From NCBI RefSeq assembly GCF_947490415.1, contig NZ_CANLGX010000004.1, positions 248,001 through 312,000 on the forward strand: a stretch of DNA of 64,000 nt, in the 5' to 3' direction. How positions within the stretch are numbered: the stretch's first letter is position 1; each line of letters starts with the position of its first letter. Position numbers and translations under genes: made by a program. Below the pieces are notes generated by a model. That model ran no database searches. It saw nothing but the letters and a program-made list of their open reading frames with translations, and was not told where the DNA came from. The stretch is from an uncultured Eudoraea sp. Lineage in GTDB: Bacteria; Bacteroidota; Bacteroidia; Flavobacteriales; Flavobacteriaceae. Shown here in pieces: positions 43,589-53,455 of the stretch.

Positions 43589-44305
43589 ATGATAAAGTTT
43601 TTCAGAAATACAAGGAAACAATTATTTACAGAAAACAAGTTTACAAAATACCTGTTCTATGCCATAGGTGAGATCATTTTGGTGGTCATTGGAATTCTGA
43701 TAGCCTTACAAATCAATAATTGGAATAATCAGCGTTTGGAAAAGGAAGATGAAAATAAGTCCTATCGGAATATTAAGCGACAGATAGAAGATGACAGGAA
43801 AGAACTTACCGACGTTAAAGCATTTAATAACTATTTCTCGGCTACTTATAAACACGCTAACAAAATAATCAGGGCTCAGGATTTTACTAAATCAGATTCA
43901 CTGGCCTTAATAGCTATGGGATTGTCTCAATATTCCGATTTTAATAGTAGCGGTAATATTTATGAGACCCTGGTCAACAGTGGAAACCTAAAGCTCCTTA
44001 AAAATGATGAGATAACCAGTTTAATTCAACAATTGGAAAACACCTACATCTTTGCCAACAAGCTTGAAACTATTCATTGGGAGATTATTATTAATGAATT
44101 ATCCCCGGCACTTCGAGGGGTAGTTAATTTTGATGCTTTTAAAGCCGTAAAACCTGAAAGACTTTATGAGGTGGAAATGCAAAACATTTTTGTGGAAAGT
44201 ATTTATTTGACTTCTGCTAAAGACTCAGTTTATAGTAAGGCCATCCGCGAAATAGATACAATTATCAATTTAATAAATACAGAGTTGGGTGCTGTGAAAG
44301 ACTAA
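43589..44305 (+). CDS. DUF6090 family membrane-anchored protein
   Basis: A 238-residue paralogue of the protein at 15528. It begins MIKFFRNTRKQ and has a single helix GEIILVVIGILIALQINNW (about 27-45), then a helical soluble domain. The helix sequence is nearly identical in both copies, but the soluble parts differ widely, which hints that the anchor is conserved and the domain varies in its partner or target. Confidence 0.86.
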   Translation: MIKFFRNTRKQLFTENKFTKYLFYAIGEIILVVIGILIALQINNWNNQRLEKEDENKSYRNIKRQIEDDRKELTDVKAFNNYFSATYKHANKIIRAQDFTKSDSLALIAMGLSQYSDFNSSGNIYETLVNSGNLKLLKNDEITSLIQQLENTYIFANKLETIHWEIIINELSPALRGVVNFDAFKAVKPERLYEVEMQNIFVESIYLTSAKDSVYSKAIREIDTIINLINTELGAVKD

Positions 44306-44395
44306 AACTATTTGTCTGCACTTAATCACTTCTATAATCTATACTATCAACTCACCCGTGATATTCGAAGCATAATAAAAAGATTTAAATAAAAC

Positions 44396-44425
44396 GGAAA
44401 CTGTTTCCTTCATTCACTATCTTGG
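44396..44425 (+). promoter_or_regulatory. Palindrome and probable -7 box upstream of the S10 peptidase gene
   Basis: GGAAAC-T-GTTTCC (44396-44408) is a perfect palindrome. It is followed after nine bases by TATCTTGG (44418-44425), one base off the Bacteroidota -7 consensus and also seen before the lipoprotein gene at 20442. The palindrome lies where a regulator could contact RNA polymerase; the leader would be about 105 bases. Confidence 0.45.
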
Positions 44426-44536
44426 AAACTTCAATATTGATAAATGGGGCATTACTATTTTTTGGCCCGGGAAAAAATGATAAAATCCTAAAAAATAGAA
44501 GTAATTGCATCTAAATTAACCCTTAAAACCAATTGA

Positions 44537-46048
44537 ATGATAAATCAGTTTAAAATAGGCCTGCTAATTCTTTTGCTAATGCCTTTGTTCATGCTTCAGG
44601 CGCAGGAAAAAAAAGAAGACAGTCTGTTTATTCCAGAAGCAAAATCCTTTATATCAAAACACGAAATCATCAACGGTGGAAAAACTATCAGGTATATAGC
44701 AACAGCTTCTGAAACTTACTTAAAAAATGAGAAGAATACACCAGTGGCATCTATCTGGTCTGTTGCTTATACCCTGGAAGGTATAAGCGATCTTACAAAA
44801 AGACCGGTTACTTTTGTTTTTAACGGGGGGCCGGGTTCGGCTTCTGTATGGCTCCATATGGGGATGTTTGGTCCGCAATTAGTAAAGGTAAATTCAGATG
44901 CCTTAGAAGACGATGGGGCGGCTCCTTATAATCTAATTACAAATAAAAACGGTCTTTTGGATCTGACAGATCTTGTTTTTATAGACCCTGTAGGTACAGG
45001 GTACAGTCGGGTGGTGGGAAAAGGCAAAGTTGAGCAATTTTGGGGGTTAAATGAAGACGCTGCTTCTATTGCAAAATTTATGAGACAATGGATTACTGAA
45101 AACAACAGATGGCTTTCGCCTAAATATATCGCAGGAGAAAGCTTTGGAACCACCAGGGCTGCAGCGGTTGCGAATGCACTTGAAAAAGGAGGGCAAAATA
45201 TGGCTTTGAACGGTTTAATTCTTATTTCCCAGGCTTTAGATTATGCCGGTTCTACCTCAGTACACGACAATATAACTTCCTATTTAACCTACCTGCCAAG
45301 TATGGCTGCAACGGCCTGGTATCATAAAAAAGCAGGGATGGGAAAAGAATTAGAACCCTTTCTAATTGAGGCACGGGACTTCACCTATAATGTTTATAGT
45401 CCCGCACTTTATAAAGGTTCATTATTAAGCAATAGTGAAAAAAATGAATTAGCCGAAAAGCTCAGTTATTTCACAGGGCTGAATAAAGACTATATACTAA
45501 AATCTGATTTAAGAATTTTGATGCCTCGTTTTCAAAAACAACTACTATCAGATCGCGGACTGGCTGTAGGACGTCTGGACGGTAGGTTTATGGGCGATGA
45601 AGTTGATAAAGTTTCCGAAACACCTCATCTTGGTGATCCGGCAGACTATCAGATAAGTTCTGCATATACAGCATCCTTAAATCATTATTTTGACGATAAA
45701 CTTAAAGTTAAAATGGACCGCCCTTATATAACCTCTAATGACTCTATTGGCAATAAATGGAGATGGCGTCCTGTTCCTGATGGTAAATTTTGGGAACCCT
45801 CAGCCGTAAATGTTGCACGAAAATTAGCAGAGACGATGAAAAGAAACACAGAGATGAAAGTATTTGTAGCCAGCGGTTATTATGATCTTATCTGTCCATT
45901 TTTCGACGCGGAATATACATTTTCCCGAAATGGTATTAGCAGAGAACGTGTTAAAATGGGCTACTATGAAGCCGGGCATATGATGTATACCCATGAACCA
46001 GATTTCCTAAAATTATCTCTTGATATCAGGGAGTTTTTATCCAATTGA
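44537..46048 (+). CDS. Exported S10 family serine carboxypeptidase
   Basis: A 503-residue protein with a signal peptide (about 1-22, ending MLQAQ). The carboxypeptidase motif FVFNGGPGSAS (oxyanion region) is followed by the nucleophile Ser202 in GESFGTTR, Asp450 (YYDLICP) and His481 (EAGHMMY). It would cleave single residues from peptide C-termini in the periplasm at low or neutral pH. First gene of a run of peptidase/amidase genes. Confidence 0.94.
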   Translation: MINQFKIGLLILLLMPLFMLQAQEKKEDSLFIPEAKSFISKHEIINGGKTIRYIATASETYLKNEKNTPVASIWSVAYTLEGISDLTKRPVTFVFNGGPGSASVWLHMGMFGPQLVKVNSDALEDDGAAPYNLITNKNGLLDLTDLVFIDPVGTGYSRVVGKGKVEQFWGLNEDAASIAKFMRQWITENNRWLSPKYIAGESFGTTRAAAVANALEKGGQNMALNGLILISQALDYAGSTSVHDNITSYLTYLPSMAATAWYHKKAGMGKELEPFLIEARDFTYNVYSPALYKGSLLSNSEKNELAEKLSYFTGLNKDYILKSDLRILMPRFQKQLLSDRGLAVGRLDGRFMGDEVDKVSETPHLGDPADYQISSAYTASLNHYFDDKLKVKMDRPYITSNDSIGNKWRWRPVPDGKFWEPSAVNVARKLAETMKRNTEMKVFVASGYYDLICPFFDAEYTFSRNGISRERVKMGYYEAGHMMYTHEPDFLKLSLDIREFLSN

Positions 46049-46121
46049 TTTATTAATATTTTTATTCTGTTTTTAAAATCCTGTTGTACATTTAAATCAT
46101 TAACACTTTTAATAGCTGACC

Positions 46122-47732
46122 ATGAAAAAAATCTGCATACTATTTTTAACATTTTTTACAGGCTTCCACGCAGCTAAGGCTCAAACTCAGGAAGACCGAT
46201 TGCCATTGTTAAAAAAAGAAGTTCAGGAGAAGGTAGAGGCAAGAGCTAAAATGGCTCAGGTAATGGTAGATAAGGTATTCAGTTTTTCTGAACTGGGTTT
46301 TCAGGAAGAACAAACATCCAAATACATTACCGATATTTTAAAGGAGAATGGATTCGAAATAGAATATGGGATATCGGGGGTTCCAACGGCCTGGTGGGCC
46401 AAATGGGGAACAGGAAAACCTGTTATTGCCATTGGAAGTGATCTGGATTGTATTCCAAAAGCATCTCAAAAACCGGGCGTAGCCTATCATGATCCTATTG
46501 TGGAAGGTGCCCCGGGACATGGAGAAGGCCACAACTCCGGAACACCGCTTAATGTCGTGGCAGTGCTTTCCGTAAAAGAAATAATGGAACGCGAAAAAAT
46601 TCCAGGTACTCTGATTATATGGCCAGGAGTGGCAGAAGAACAATTAGGAACTAAAGCGTACTACACGAGGGACGGTTATTTTGATGATGTTGATCTTTGC
46701 ATTTTTACACATGTTTCCAATAATATGAATGTCTCTTACGGTCCTGCAAGAGGTACGGGTATGATTTCTGTAGAGTATACTTTTGAAGGAGAATCCGCAC
46801 ATTCGGCGGGGTCTCCCTGGAGGGCCAGAAGTGCAGCCGACGCCGTTGAATTAATGAATATAGGCTGGCAATACAATCGGGAACACCTGCATCCTCTGGG
46901 AAGATCTCACTCGGTAATAAACAATGGAGGCGATCAGCCCAATGTGGTCCCTTCACAAGCTTCTATCTGGTATTATTTCAGGGAAATTACCTACCCGAAA
47001 ATCATGGAGGTTTATGAAAGAGCAAATGATATTGCAAAAGGTGCGGCCATGATGACAAGGACCACAATGAGCAGCAAGATTTTGGGAACCGCCTGGCCAA
47101 GACATTTCAATAAACCGATTGCAGAAGATATGTATTCCAATATTTTGGAAGTAGGCTTACCTGAGTGGAGCGAAGCGGATCAAATGCTGGCAAAAGCAGT
47201 TCAGCGTGAAGTAAACTCGCCTAAAGACACAACAGGACTAGCCGTAAAATTGGATACCATAGGTCTTCCGGTTGTAGAACCCGTGAGTGGCGGATCGGAT
47301 GATATTGGTGATATTTCCTGGAAAGTTCCTACAGTTACACTTAGGTATCCTTCGAATATTCCAGGATTACAAGGGCACCATTGGTCTAATGCTATTGCTA
47401 TGGCAACCCCAATTGCTCACAAAGGAGTAATAGCCGGAGCCAAAGTTGAAGCCATGACGCTTCTTGATTTACTTTTAAAACCGGAACTGGTAGAGCAGGC
47501 ATGGAAATACTATAATGAAGAACAGATAAGTAAGCAAAAATATGTTCCCATGGTCTCCGAAACAGATAAACCTGCAATCTATCTTAATAAAAAAATTATG
47601 GAAATATATGCTCCAATGTTAGTTCCATTTTATTACGATGAATCCAAATATGATTCTTATATAGAACAATTGGGGATATCATATCCAACCTTAAGAAAAG
47701 ATCAATTGGAACAACAAAAGGAAATGAAGTGA
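46122..47732 (+). CDS. Exported M20 family amidohydrolase (AbgB-like)
   Basis: A 536-residue metallopeptidase with a signal peptide (ending AKAQ, about residue 21). Visible metal-site motifs are GSDLDCIP, HGEGHNSGTPLN (the usual HGxGHN/D) and GVAEEQLGTKAYY; a later H-S-A-G in ESAHSAGSP is also typical. Longer than most M20D enzymes, with AbgB-like features, it would remove an acyl or aminobenzoyl-type group from an amino acid. It is 73 bp after the S10 gene and directly abuts the M81 gene. Confidence 0.92.
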   Translation: MKKICILFLTFFTGFHAAKAQTQEDRLPLLKKEVQEKVEARAKMAQVMVDKVFSFSELGFQEEQTSKYITDILKENGFEIEYGISGVPTAWWAKWGTGKPVIAIGSDLDCIPKASQKPGVAYHDPIVEGAPGHGEGHNSGTPLNVVAVLSVKEIMEREKIPGTLIIWPGVAEEQLGTKAYYTRDGYFDDVDLCIFTHVSNNMNVSYGPARGTGMISVEYTFEGESAHSAGSPWRARSAADAVELMNIGWQYNREHLHPLGRSHSVINNGGDQPNVVPSQASIWYYFREITYPKIMEVYERANDIAKGAAMMTRTTMSSKILGTAWPRHFNKPIAEDMYSNILEVGLPEWSEADQMLAKAVQREVNSPKDTTGLAVKLDTIGLPVVEPVSGGSDDIGDISWKVPTVTLRYPSNIPGLQGHHWSNAIAMATPIAHKGVIAGAKVEAMTLLDLLLKPELVEQAWKYYNEEQISKQKYVPMVSETDKPAIYLNKKIMEIYAPMLVPFYYDESKYDSYIEQLGISYPTLRKDQLEQQKEMK

Positions 47733-47734
47733 AA

Positions 47735-49315
47735 ATGAGTGTTCTAAAAAATTTAATGTCGTTCGTCCTGTTTTTTATCCTCGCAAGCAGTTGTAAGCAA
47801 AATGAAGGAAAACAGGTGCCAGAAATAAAGTTACCGCGCATAGCAATAGCGGGCCTGGCTATAGAATCTAGTACTTTTTCTCCCGCTCAAACCCATGAAG
47901 AAGCATTCCATGCCAGGGTTGCAGAAGATGTTTTCACCTTTTATCCGTTTCTTGCTGAAGATTCAGTTAACCGAAAGCGGGCTGAATGGATCCCTACCTT
48001 AAGGGCGCATGCCCTTCCGGGTGGGATTGTCACTAGAGAAGCCTATGAATCTCTGGTATCCAAAACGCTTACCATGCTTAAAGAAAATGGCCCATATGAC
48101 GGTTTATTTTTTGATATTCATGGGGCAATGAGTGTTGTAGGCCTGGAAGATCCGGAGGGCGATTTTATCCTGCGTGTCCGTGAAGTGGTTGGATATGAAA
48201 CCCTGATATCCACCTCAATGGATTTACATGGCAATGTTTCCCGGCGCCTGGCTGAAAACTCAGATCTGATTACCTGTTACCGAATGGCACCCCATGAGGA
48301 TGCTCTGGAATCAAAAAAACGAGCAGTTGATAATCTTTTAAGCAGATTAGAAAACGGGAAAGGAAAACCAAAATATAAAGCCTGGATAGCAGTTCCAATA
48401 CTGTTGCCGGGAGAAAAAACCAGTACCAGGATAGAACCGGGAAAAAGCTTGTATGCAATGCTGCCTGATGCTACAAAAAGTAAAGGAGTCATTGATGCTG
48501 CTATCTGGATCGGATATGCATGGGCAGATGAAGCCCGTAACCATGCAGTGGTAATGGTAACAGGAGATAATGAAAAAGAAGTGGGTGATGCCGCAGAAAA
48601 GTTAGCACAGCATTTTTGGCAGGTAAGGTCAGAATTTGAATTTGTGGCCCCTACCGCCACTTTATTGGAAAGTCTTGACATGGCCATTGCCAGTAAAAAG
48701 AAACCTTTCATGATCAGCGACATGGGAGACAATCCTACCGCCGGAGGTGCAGGAGATGTGAGCTGGACTTTAAACGAGATACTAAAAAGAAAGGAATTTA
48801 AGTCGGGACAAGGGCCCTCTTTAATCTATGCTTCCATTCCCGGTCCGGAACTAATTGAAAAGGCCAAAGAATTAAAGGTAGGAGATCCTTTAAAGGCCTC
48901 GGTTGGAGCCATGGTCGATGACAGATATGCAGGACCTGTTGAATTAGATGGGGTTATAATGGCCATTGAGCATGGCGATAAACATGCCGAGACCGAAGTA
49001 GTAGTGAGAATAGGCAGTGTGGATGTAATCGTAACCAAGAAGCGCAAGCCCTACCACAAAGAAGTAGATTTTACCAGTCTTGGGTTGGACCCAAGAAATA
49101 CAGATATTGTAGTGGTCAAAATTGGTTATTTAGTGCCTGAATTATACGATATGAGGGGCGATTGGATTATGGCGCTTACCCCCGGAGGAGTAGATCAGGA
49201 TCTGGAACGCCTGGGATATAAAAATATTATTAGACCTATGTATCCTTTGGATAAGGACATGGAAGAACCGGATTTAAAAGCGAAGTTTGTGCCAGTCTCA
49301 GGTAGAGCTCAATAG
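47735..49315 (+). CDS. M81 family (MlrC-like) metallopeptidase lipoprotein
   Basis: A 526-residue protein. I use the ATG at 47735, two bases after the M20 stop; a GTG at 47729 would overlap it. The N-terminus is a lipoprotein signal, with Cys in ASSC (about residue 20). The body matches MlrC, the third enzyme of bacterial microcystin degradation: RIAIAGLAIESSTF at the start, then DIHGAMSV with EDPEGDF, and SMDLHGNVS, which carry the metal ligands Asp/His. Most MlrC proteins are cytoplasmic, so the lipid anchor is unusual. In this setting it probably cleaves some peptide bond with an unusual side chain. Confidence 0.92.
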   Translation: MSVLKNLMSFVLFFILASSCKQNEGKQVPEIKLPRIAIAGLAIESSTFSPAQTHEEAFHARVAEDVFTFYPFLAEDSVNRKRAEWIPTLRAHALPGGIVTREAYESLVSKTLTMLKENGPYDGLFFDIHGAMSVVGLEDPEGDFILRVREVVGYETLISTSMDLHGNVSRRLAENSDLITCYRMAPHEDALESKKRAVDNLLSRLENGKGKPKYKAWIAVPILLPGEKTSTRIEPGKSLYAMLPDATKSKGVIDAAIWIGYAWADEARNHAVVMVTGDNEKEVGDAAEKLAQHFWQVRSEFEFVAPTATLLESLDMAIASKKKPFMISDMGDNPTAGGAGDVSWTLNEILKRKEFKSGQGPSLIYASIPGPELIEKAKELKVGDPLKASVGAMVDDRYAGPVELDGVIMAIEHGDKHAETEVVVRIGSVDVIVTKKRKPYHKEVDFTSLGLDPRNTDIVVVKIGYLVPELYDMRGDWIMALTPGGVDQDLERLGYKNIIRPMYPLDKDMEEPDLKAKFVPVSGRAQ

Positions 49316-49373
49316 AATAGATTTGCTCTTAAGCTTTTTATTAGGATTTTGTTTAAACAGATAACTTTTAGCT

Positions 49374-50366
49374 ATGAATTCATCTCTTAAAATTGCACTT
49401 GGCAGTTTATTTATTGTTTGTCTGATCAATTGTAAACATGAAATTAAAAAAGTTGATCAAGAAGACGTAATTGAAACGATAAAACAAGAACTTCCTGAAG
49501 TTGCCGGAAACTATGTATCAGATTATTATCAGAAAAGAGATGAAGGTTATGACTGGATTGCTATTTCGGTAAAAGATATAGGTGAAAACACCATTGCTAT
49601 CTCGGTTAGATCTCGCGCAGATAAAAAGAAGCCTACCTGTACCCTGGATACAAAAGCCTATAAGGTTAATGATTCCCTATTTACTTCCGCTGTGAATGGT
49701 CTAACCGTGATGTTTACTTTTCATAAAGACACACTCAATATCAGTACTGAAATAACTGAACAAGCAGATGGCCTGCAGTATTACTGCTCCGGAGGCGGCA
49801 ATTTCATAGGAAATTATGCAAGAATAGATGGGGACCTAGACCAAACTCAGATAGATAGGACAATTTTTTCCAGGACTTTAGAATTGCAGGGCATTGGATT
49901 TTTGGTCTCCTCTACGACTATAGAGTTCGGGAAAGAACTTCAAATAACTCCATATGGCCTGGAAGTAGATAACAACCCCATCACGCATATCATAGAGGGC
50001 ACTGTTATAAATGCGGAAATTGAAGATCTAAACTCCGATGGTTTTCCCGAGCTATTGGTATACCTTTCATCAGATGGTAGTGGAAGTTACGGGGATGTTA
50101 TTGGTTATTCTGTAAATAATGGAAAATCAATTAGTGCTATATATTTTCCTCCTGTCTCAGAAAATGATGAGCTTAAAAAAGGGTATATGGGCCATGATGA
50201 ATTTTCAATTATAGAAACCACACTGGCGCAGCGATTCCCAATTTACAAGGAAGGAGATACCAATGCAAATCCAACCGGAGGAATAAGACAAATTGAATAC
50301 CAACTAGTCGATGGAGAAGCCTCAAGAAAATTTGTGATAAAAAACAGCACCGATTTTCCTGAATAA
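49374..50366 (+). CDS. PliI-like lipoprotein
   Basis: A 330-residue lipoprotein (MNSSLKIALGSLFIVCLINC, Cys20). The C-terminal part, with DLNSDGFPELLVYLSSDGSGS and YSVNNGKS, parallels PliI, the periplasmic inhibitor of invertebrate-type lysozyme. The N-terminal part (about 30-180) has no match that I recognise. It may protect the cell from lysozymes of marine invertebrates. It sits between the M81 and AstE-like genes, which have other roles, so co-regulation is uncertain. Confidence 0.65.
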   Translation: MNSSLKIALGSLFIVCLINCKHEIKKVDQEDVIETIKQELPEVAGNYVSDYYQKRDEGYDWIAISVKDIGENTIAISVRSRADKKKPTCTLDTKAYKVNDSLFTSAVNGLTVMFTFHKDTLNISTEITEQADGLQYYCSGGGNFIGNYARIDGDLDQTQIDRTIFSRTLELQGIGFLVSSTTIEFGKELQITPYGLEVDNNPITHIIEGTVINAEIEDLNSDGFPELLVYLSSDGSGSYGDVIGYSVNNGKSISAIYFPPVSENDELKKGYMGHDEFSIIETTLAQRFPIYKEGDTNANPTGGIRQIEYQLVDGEASRKFVIKNSTDFPE

Positions 50367-50546
50367 AATTAATAATCAATATTTTTTGACGTCCTCTTTT
50401 TTCAATCACGGATTTTACTACATTTAGAAGGTGTTGTGATAACAGAATACGTTTAACAAAAAAATCCATTTTATAACACCTATTTTCCTTGAACACCCTA
50501 TAGATGCAACTTTTTTTCATTAAAACCACCTAATTCGTTTAAAATC

Positions 50547-51596
50547 ATGAGAACAGTGTATTTCCTTTTTCTCTTCGTAATACAAGTAACACTTTCTGCA
50601 CAATCTACCGCACAGCTAATTGAGGAAATAGATTTAAGAAACATTGCCCCCGGTCAATTAGAAACCTATTGGCTTAAAATAATAGATAATGGACTGTCTC
50701 AGCCCATTTCTATACCAGTCATCATAGCAAAAGGGAAAAATCCCGGGCCCGTATTAGGCTTAACAGCTGCCTTGCATGGGAATGAGCTTAATGGTATTAT
50801 GGTAATACATAAGGTACTTGAAGATATGGATATCAACTCTTTAAAAGGAACTATTATAGCTATTCCCGGCTTAAATGCTATCAGTATTCCATTACACCAA
50901 AGAAGGTATATTGACAAAGAAGACCTAAACCGGAATTTTCCCGGGAAAGAAAAAGGAAACAGATCGCAACAATATGTCTGGCAGATCAATTCAAAAATAC
51001 TTTCTAAAATAGATTACCTGGTAGATATGCATACGGCAAGTTTCGGAAGGGAAAATACCCTTTATGTCAGGGCAGATCTTAGCGATCCCAAAATGGAAAA
51101 AATGGCTTTGCTTCAGAATGCAGATATCATCTTAAACAACAAAGGGGTGCCAAGTGCCAATGATCAAATATCTGCTACAAGAACAATGCGAGCTGAAGCC
51201 ATATTAAAGGGAATCCCTTCAATTACCATAGAATATGGAAACCCGCAGGTCTTTCAACCTGAAATAATTGAACGAGGTGTAGACGGCATTGAAAATATAA
51301 TGAGTTGGCTGGAGATGACTGACAACAAAATTAAAGTTGAAACAACAGCCACTGTATGTAAAAAATCGTATTGGATATATGTAGATAAAGGCGGATACCT
51401 TGAGGTGAAGGCCCAATTGAATCAAAAGGTGAAAAAGAATGATTTAATTGCCGTCCTAAGGGATCCATTTGGAGCGACAATCAAGGAATATCTTAGTCCC
51501 GAAGATGGAATTATAATTGGTAGAAGTAGTAATCCGGTTAATATGAATGGAGGAAGAATTATACATTTGGGAATTCTTCAAAACGCTGACGAATGA
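50547..51596 (+). CDS. Exported succinylglutamate desuccinylase/aspartoacylase-like zinc hydrolase
   Basis: A 349-residue protein with a signal peptide (about 1-18, ending LSAQ). Zinc motifs of the M14-type deacylase family are clear: AALHGNELNG (His and Glu ligands), DLNRNFPG and DYLVDMHTASFG (second His). It would remove an acyl group from an N-acylated amino acid in the periplasm. Its stop overlaps the DUF819 start by four bases (ATGA), so product and transporter are made together. Confidence 0.9.
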   Translation: MRTVYFLFLFVIQVTLSAQSTAQLIEEIDLRNIAPGQLETYWLKIIDNGLSQPISIPVIIAKGKNPGPVLGLTAALHGNELNGIMVIHKVLEDMDINSLKGTIIAIPGLNAISIPLHQRRYIDKEDLNRNFPGKEKGNRSQQYVWQINSKILSKIDYLVDMHTASFGRENTLYVRADLSDPKMEKMALLQNADIILNNKGVPSANDQISATRTMRAEAILKGIPSITIEYGNPQVFQPEIIERGVDGIENIMSWLEMTDNKIKVETTATVCKKSYWIYVDKGGYLEVKAQLNQKVKKNDLIAVLRDPFGATIKEYLSPEDGIIIGRSSNPVNMNGGRIIHLGILQNADE

Positions 51597-52717
51597 TTCC
51601 GTGGTTAATCAGCGGTTTTACCGTTATATTAGTTTACTTTTTAAACCAATGGGAGAATAAGCACATTAAATCTCTGCTTGATTGGTTTCCCGCTATTTTG
51701 TTTGCATACCTTATTCCGGCAGGAATTACCGCCTTAATGGACATAGATCTTTCTCAAGACGAGATTCACGATTACAGTAAGCTCTATTTTATTCCATTGG
51801 CCATAATTGCAGTAATGAGCAGTTTGTCTTTTCTCCAATTAAAATCAATTGGATGGAAGCCCATTGCGGTGTTTGTTGCAGGCTCATTTTGGATCGCAGT
51901 ATTCCCTTTTATTCTGGCACTATTTCTGTTGGATAGTGAGCTGATCTCAGAATTATTTATCAATCAGGAGTATTGGAAAGGTATTCCACCTATTGTAGGC
52001 GGATGGATTGGCGGAAGTACAAGTCAATTAGTGCTTAAAGAGTTGGTAGAATGTCCTGAAAATATTTTTTTAACGGTATTGGTAATGGATAACATTCTGG
52101 TTAACATTTGGACTATCCTTATGTTTCAAGGCATTAAAGAAAGTGATTTTTTAAACCGGAAACTAAAAATTACTAATTTGTCTATGCCGGAAGCCATTAA
52201 AAAGCGAGAAGGAAAAAGCCTAAGTCCTCTGCTCTGTTTTCTGATTTTAACGACTTTTGTTTTTATCATTAATGCTTTGGTTGACAGTTTTGTGATAAAA
52301 ATTATTGTTTTGTCTGCTATTGGATTGCTGTTAAGTAGTCTAATTAAAAACTGGAATTTTGGATTTGTGCTAAAATTTGGTGGTATTCTTATCCTTGTCG
52401 TAATGGCCGTTCTTGGACTGAAATTGAAATTTAGTCTGGTAGAATTTGAGTTGGGCTTTCTTGGATTTATGATTGTCTGGTTGTTGAGTCATTTTATCAT
52501 CTTATTATTGGTCGCAAAACTTTTAAACGTGAATACAGCTTGGGTGCCTATAGCCAGTATGGCAAATGTAGGTGGCATAGCTACTGCACCGGCAGTTACT
52601 GCAGCTTATGAACCTAAATGGATGCCTCATGCAATTATATTGGCCATCCTGAGTATGGCTACCGGTACATTTTGGGGGATGTTGACCATTTTCCTGTTTA
52701 GGAGTTATTTTTTCTGA
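51593..52717 (+). CDS. DUF819 family membrane transporter
   Basis: A 374-residue inner-membrane protein with about ten helices. GGWIGGSTSQLVLKEL and the late MANVGGIATAPAVTAAY are hallmarks of DUF819, a family related to solute carriers of the glutamate/dicarboxylate-type fold and thought to take up or export small molecules. The four-base overlap with the AstE-like gene suggests the transporter carries that enzyme's product, an amino acid or a derivative. Confidence 0.9.
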   Translation: MIPWLISGFTVILVYFLNQWENKHIKSLLDWFPAILFAYLIPAGITALMDIDLSQDEIHDYSKLYFIPLAIIAVMSSLSFLQLKSIGWKPIAVFVAGSFWIAVFPFILALFLLDSELISELFINQEYWKGIPPIVGGWIGGSTSQLVLKELVECPENIFLTVLVMDNILVNIWTILMFQGIKESDFLNRKLKITNLSMPEAIKKREGKSLSPLLCFLILTTFVFIINALVDSFVIKIIVLSAIGLLLSSLIKNWNFGFVLKFGGILILVVMAVLGLKLKFSLVEFELGFLGFMIVWLLSHFIILLLVAKLLNVNTAWVPIASMANVGGIATAPAVTAAYEPKWMPHAIILAILSMATGTFWGMLTIFLFRSYFF

Positions 52718-52899
52718 TTTGTATTACCTATTTCAGAATAAATATATTCTTAAACAAAAGGTTTTTAGGACCTATGTATAGATTCTTCTGGCAGGAAGTT
52801 TACTAATTTTAGATTACGTACCTCTCAGGATTGCATAAACCTCCAGGCTATTTTAGTTTAAATTCAAAGTTTATGTTTTAATATATTAAACCCTCTCAA

Positions 52900-53283
52900 A
52901 TGAATGAAACTTTAAATCAAAATAAAGAAAATGCCATCGCATTTTACAAAATGGCATATTATGGTAACCCAAAAAAAGCGGTGGAATTATATGTCGGTGC
53001 GGAATACATTCAACACAATCCACTAGTTGGTGACGGGACTCAACCGTTTATTGATTATTTTAATAGGATGGCTAGTGAATATCCAGACAAATCCATTGAG
53101 TTTAGGAGATCTGTTGCTGAAGGTGATTTGGTAGCCCTTCATACGCATCAGATTTGGCCGGATAATGAGGAGTATGTTACCATGGACTTCTTTAGGTTTG
53201 ATGCCAATGGTAAAATTGTGGAACATTGGGATTCTATGCAACAAATACCAAAGACTTCGGTGAATAACAATACGATGTATTGA
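52900..53283 (+). CDS. SnoaL-like small protein
   Basis: A 127-residue cytoplasmic protein with an NTF2/SnoaL-like fold: NAIAFYKMAYYGNPKKAVEL, then YIQHNPLVGDGTQ (typical of the SnoaL aldol-cyclase branch) and HWDSMQQIP near the end, with conserved His and Asp. Relatives bind small hydrophobic ligands. It stands alone, with a 182-bp gap before and 172 bp after. Confidence 0.9.
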   Translation: MNETLNQNKENAIAFYKMAYYGNPKKAVELYVGAEYIQHNPLVGDGTQPFIDYFNRMASEYPDKSIEFRRSVAEGDLVALHTHQIWPDNEEYVTMDFFRFDANGKIVEHWDSMQQIPKTSVNNNTMY

Positions 53284-53455
53284 TAATTAGGACGAATAAA
53301 CCAAACTATTTTTCTACCTTTAATAGTAGTATTTAGCACCCAGATGACCCAGTGATTTAGTATTGCTATAATTTGAGTTTTATGGCTACTTAAAGTATAT
53401 CAAACCCTAAAAAAACTGATTTATAGAAGCATAATTAGTTCAAATTGAATGTTCG

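Noticed and set aside
50429-50481. AGGTGTT ... AACACCT inverted repeat before the AstE-like gene
   Set aside because: Seven-base arms 39 bp apart with no further pairing; too weak to call an operator.
52877-52890. TTTAATATATTAAA palindrome just before the SnoaL-like gene
   Set aside because: It consists only of A and T in AT-rich DNA, where such palindromes arise easily by chance.
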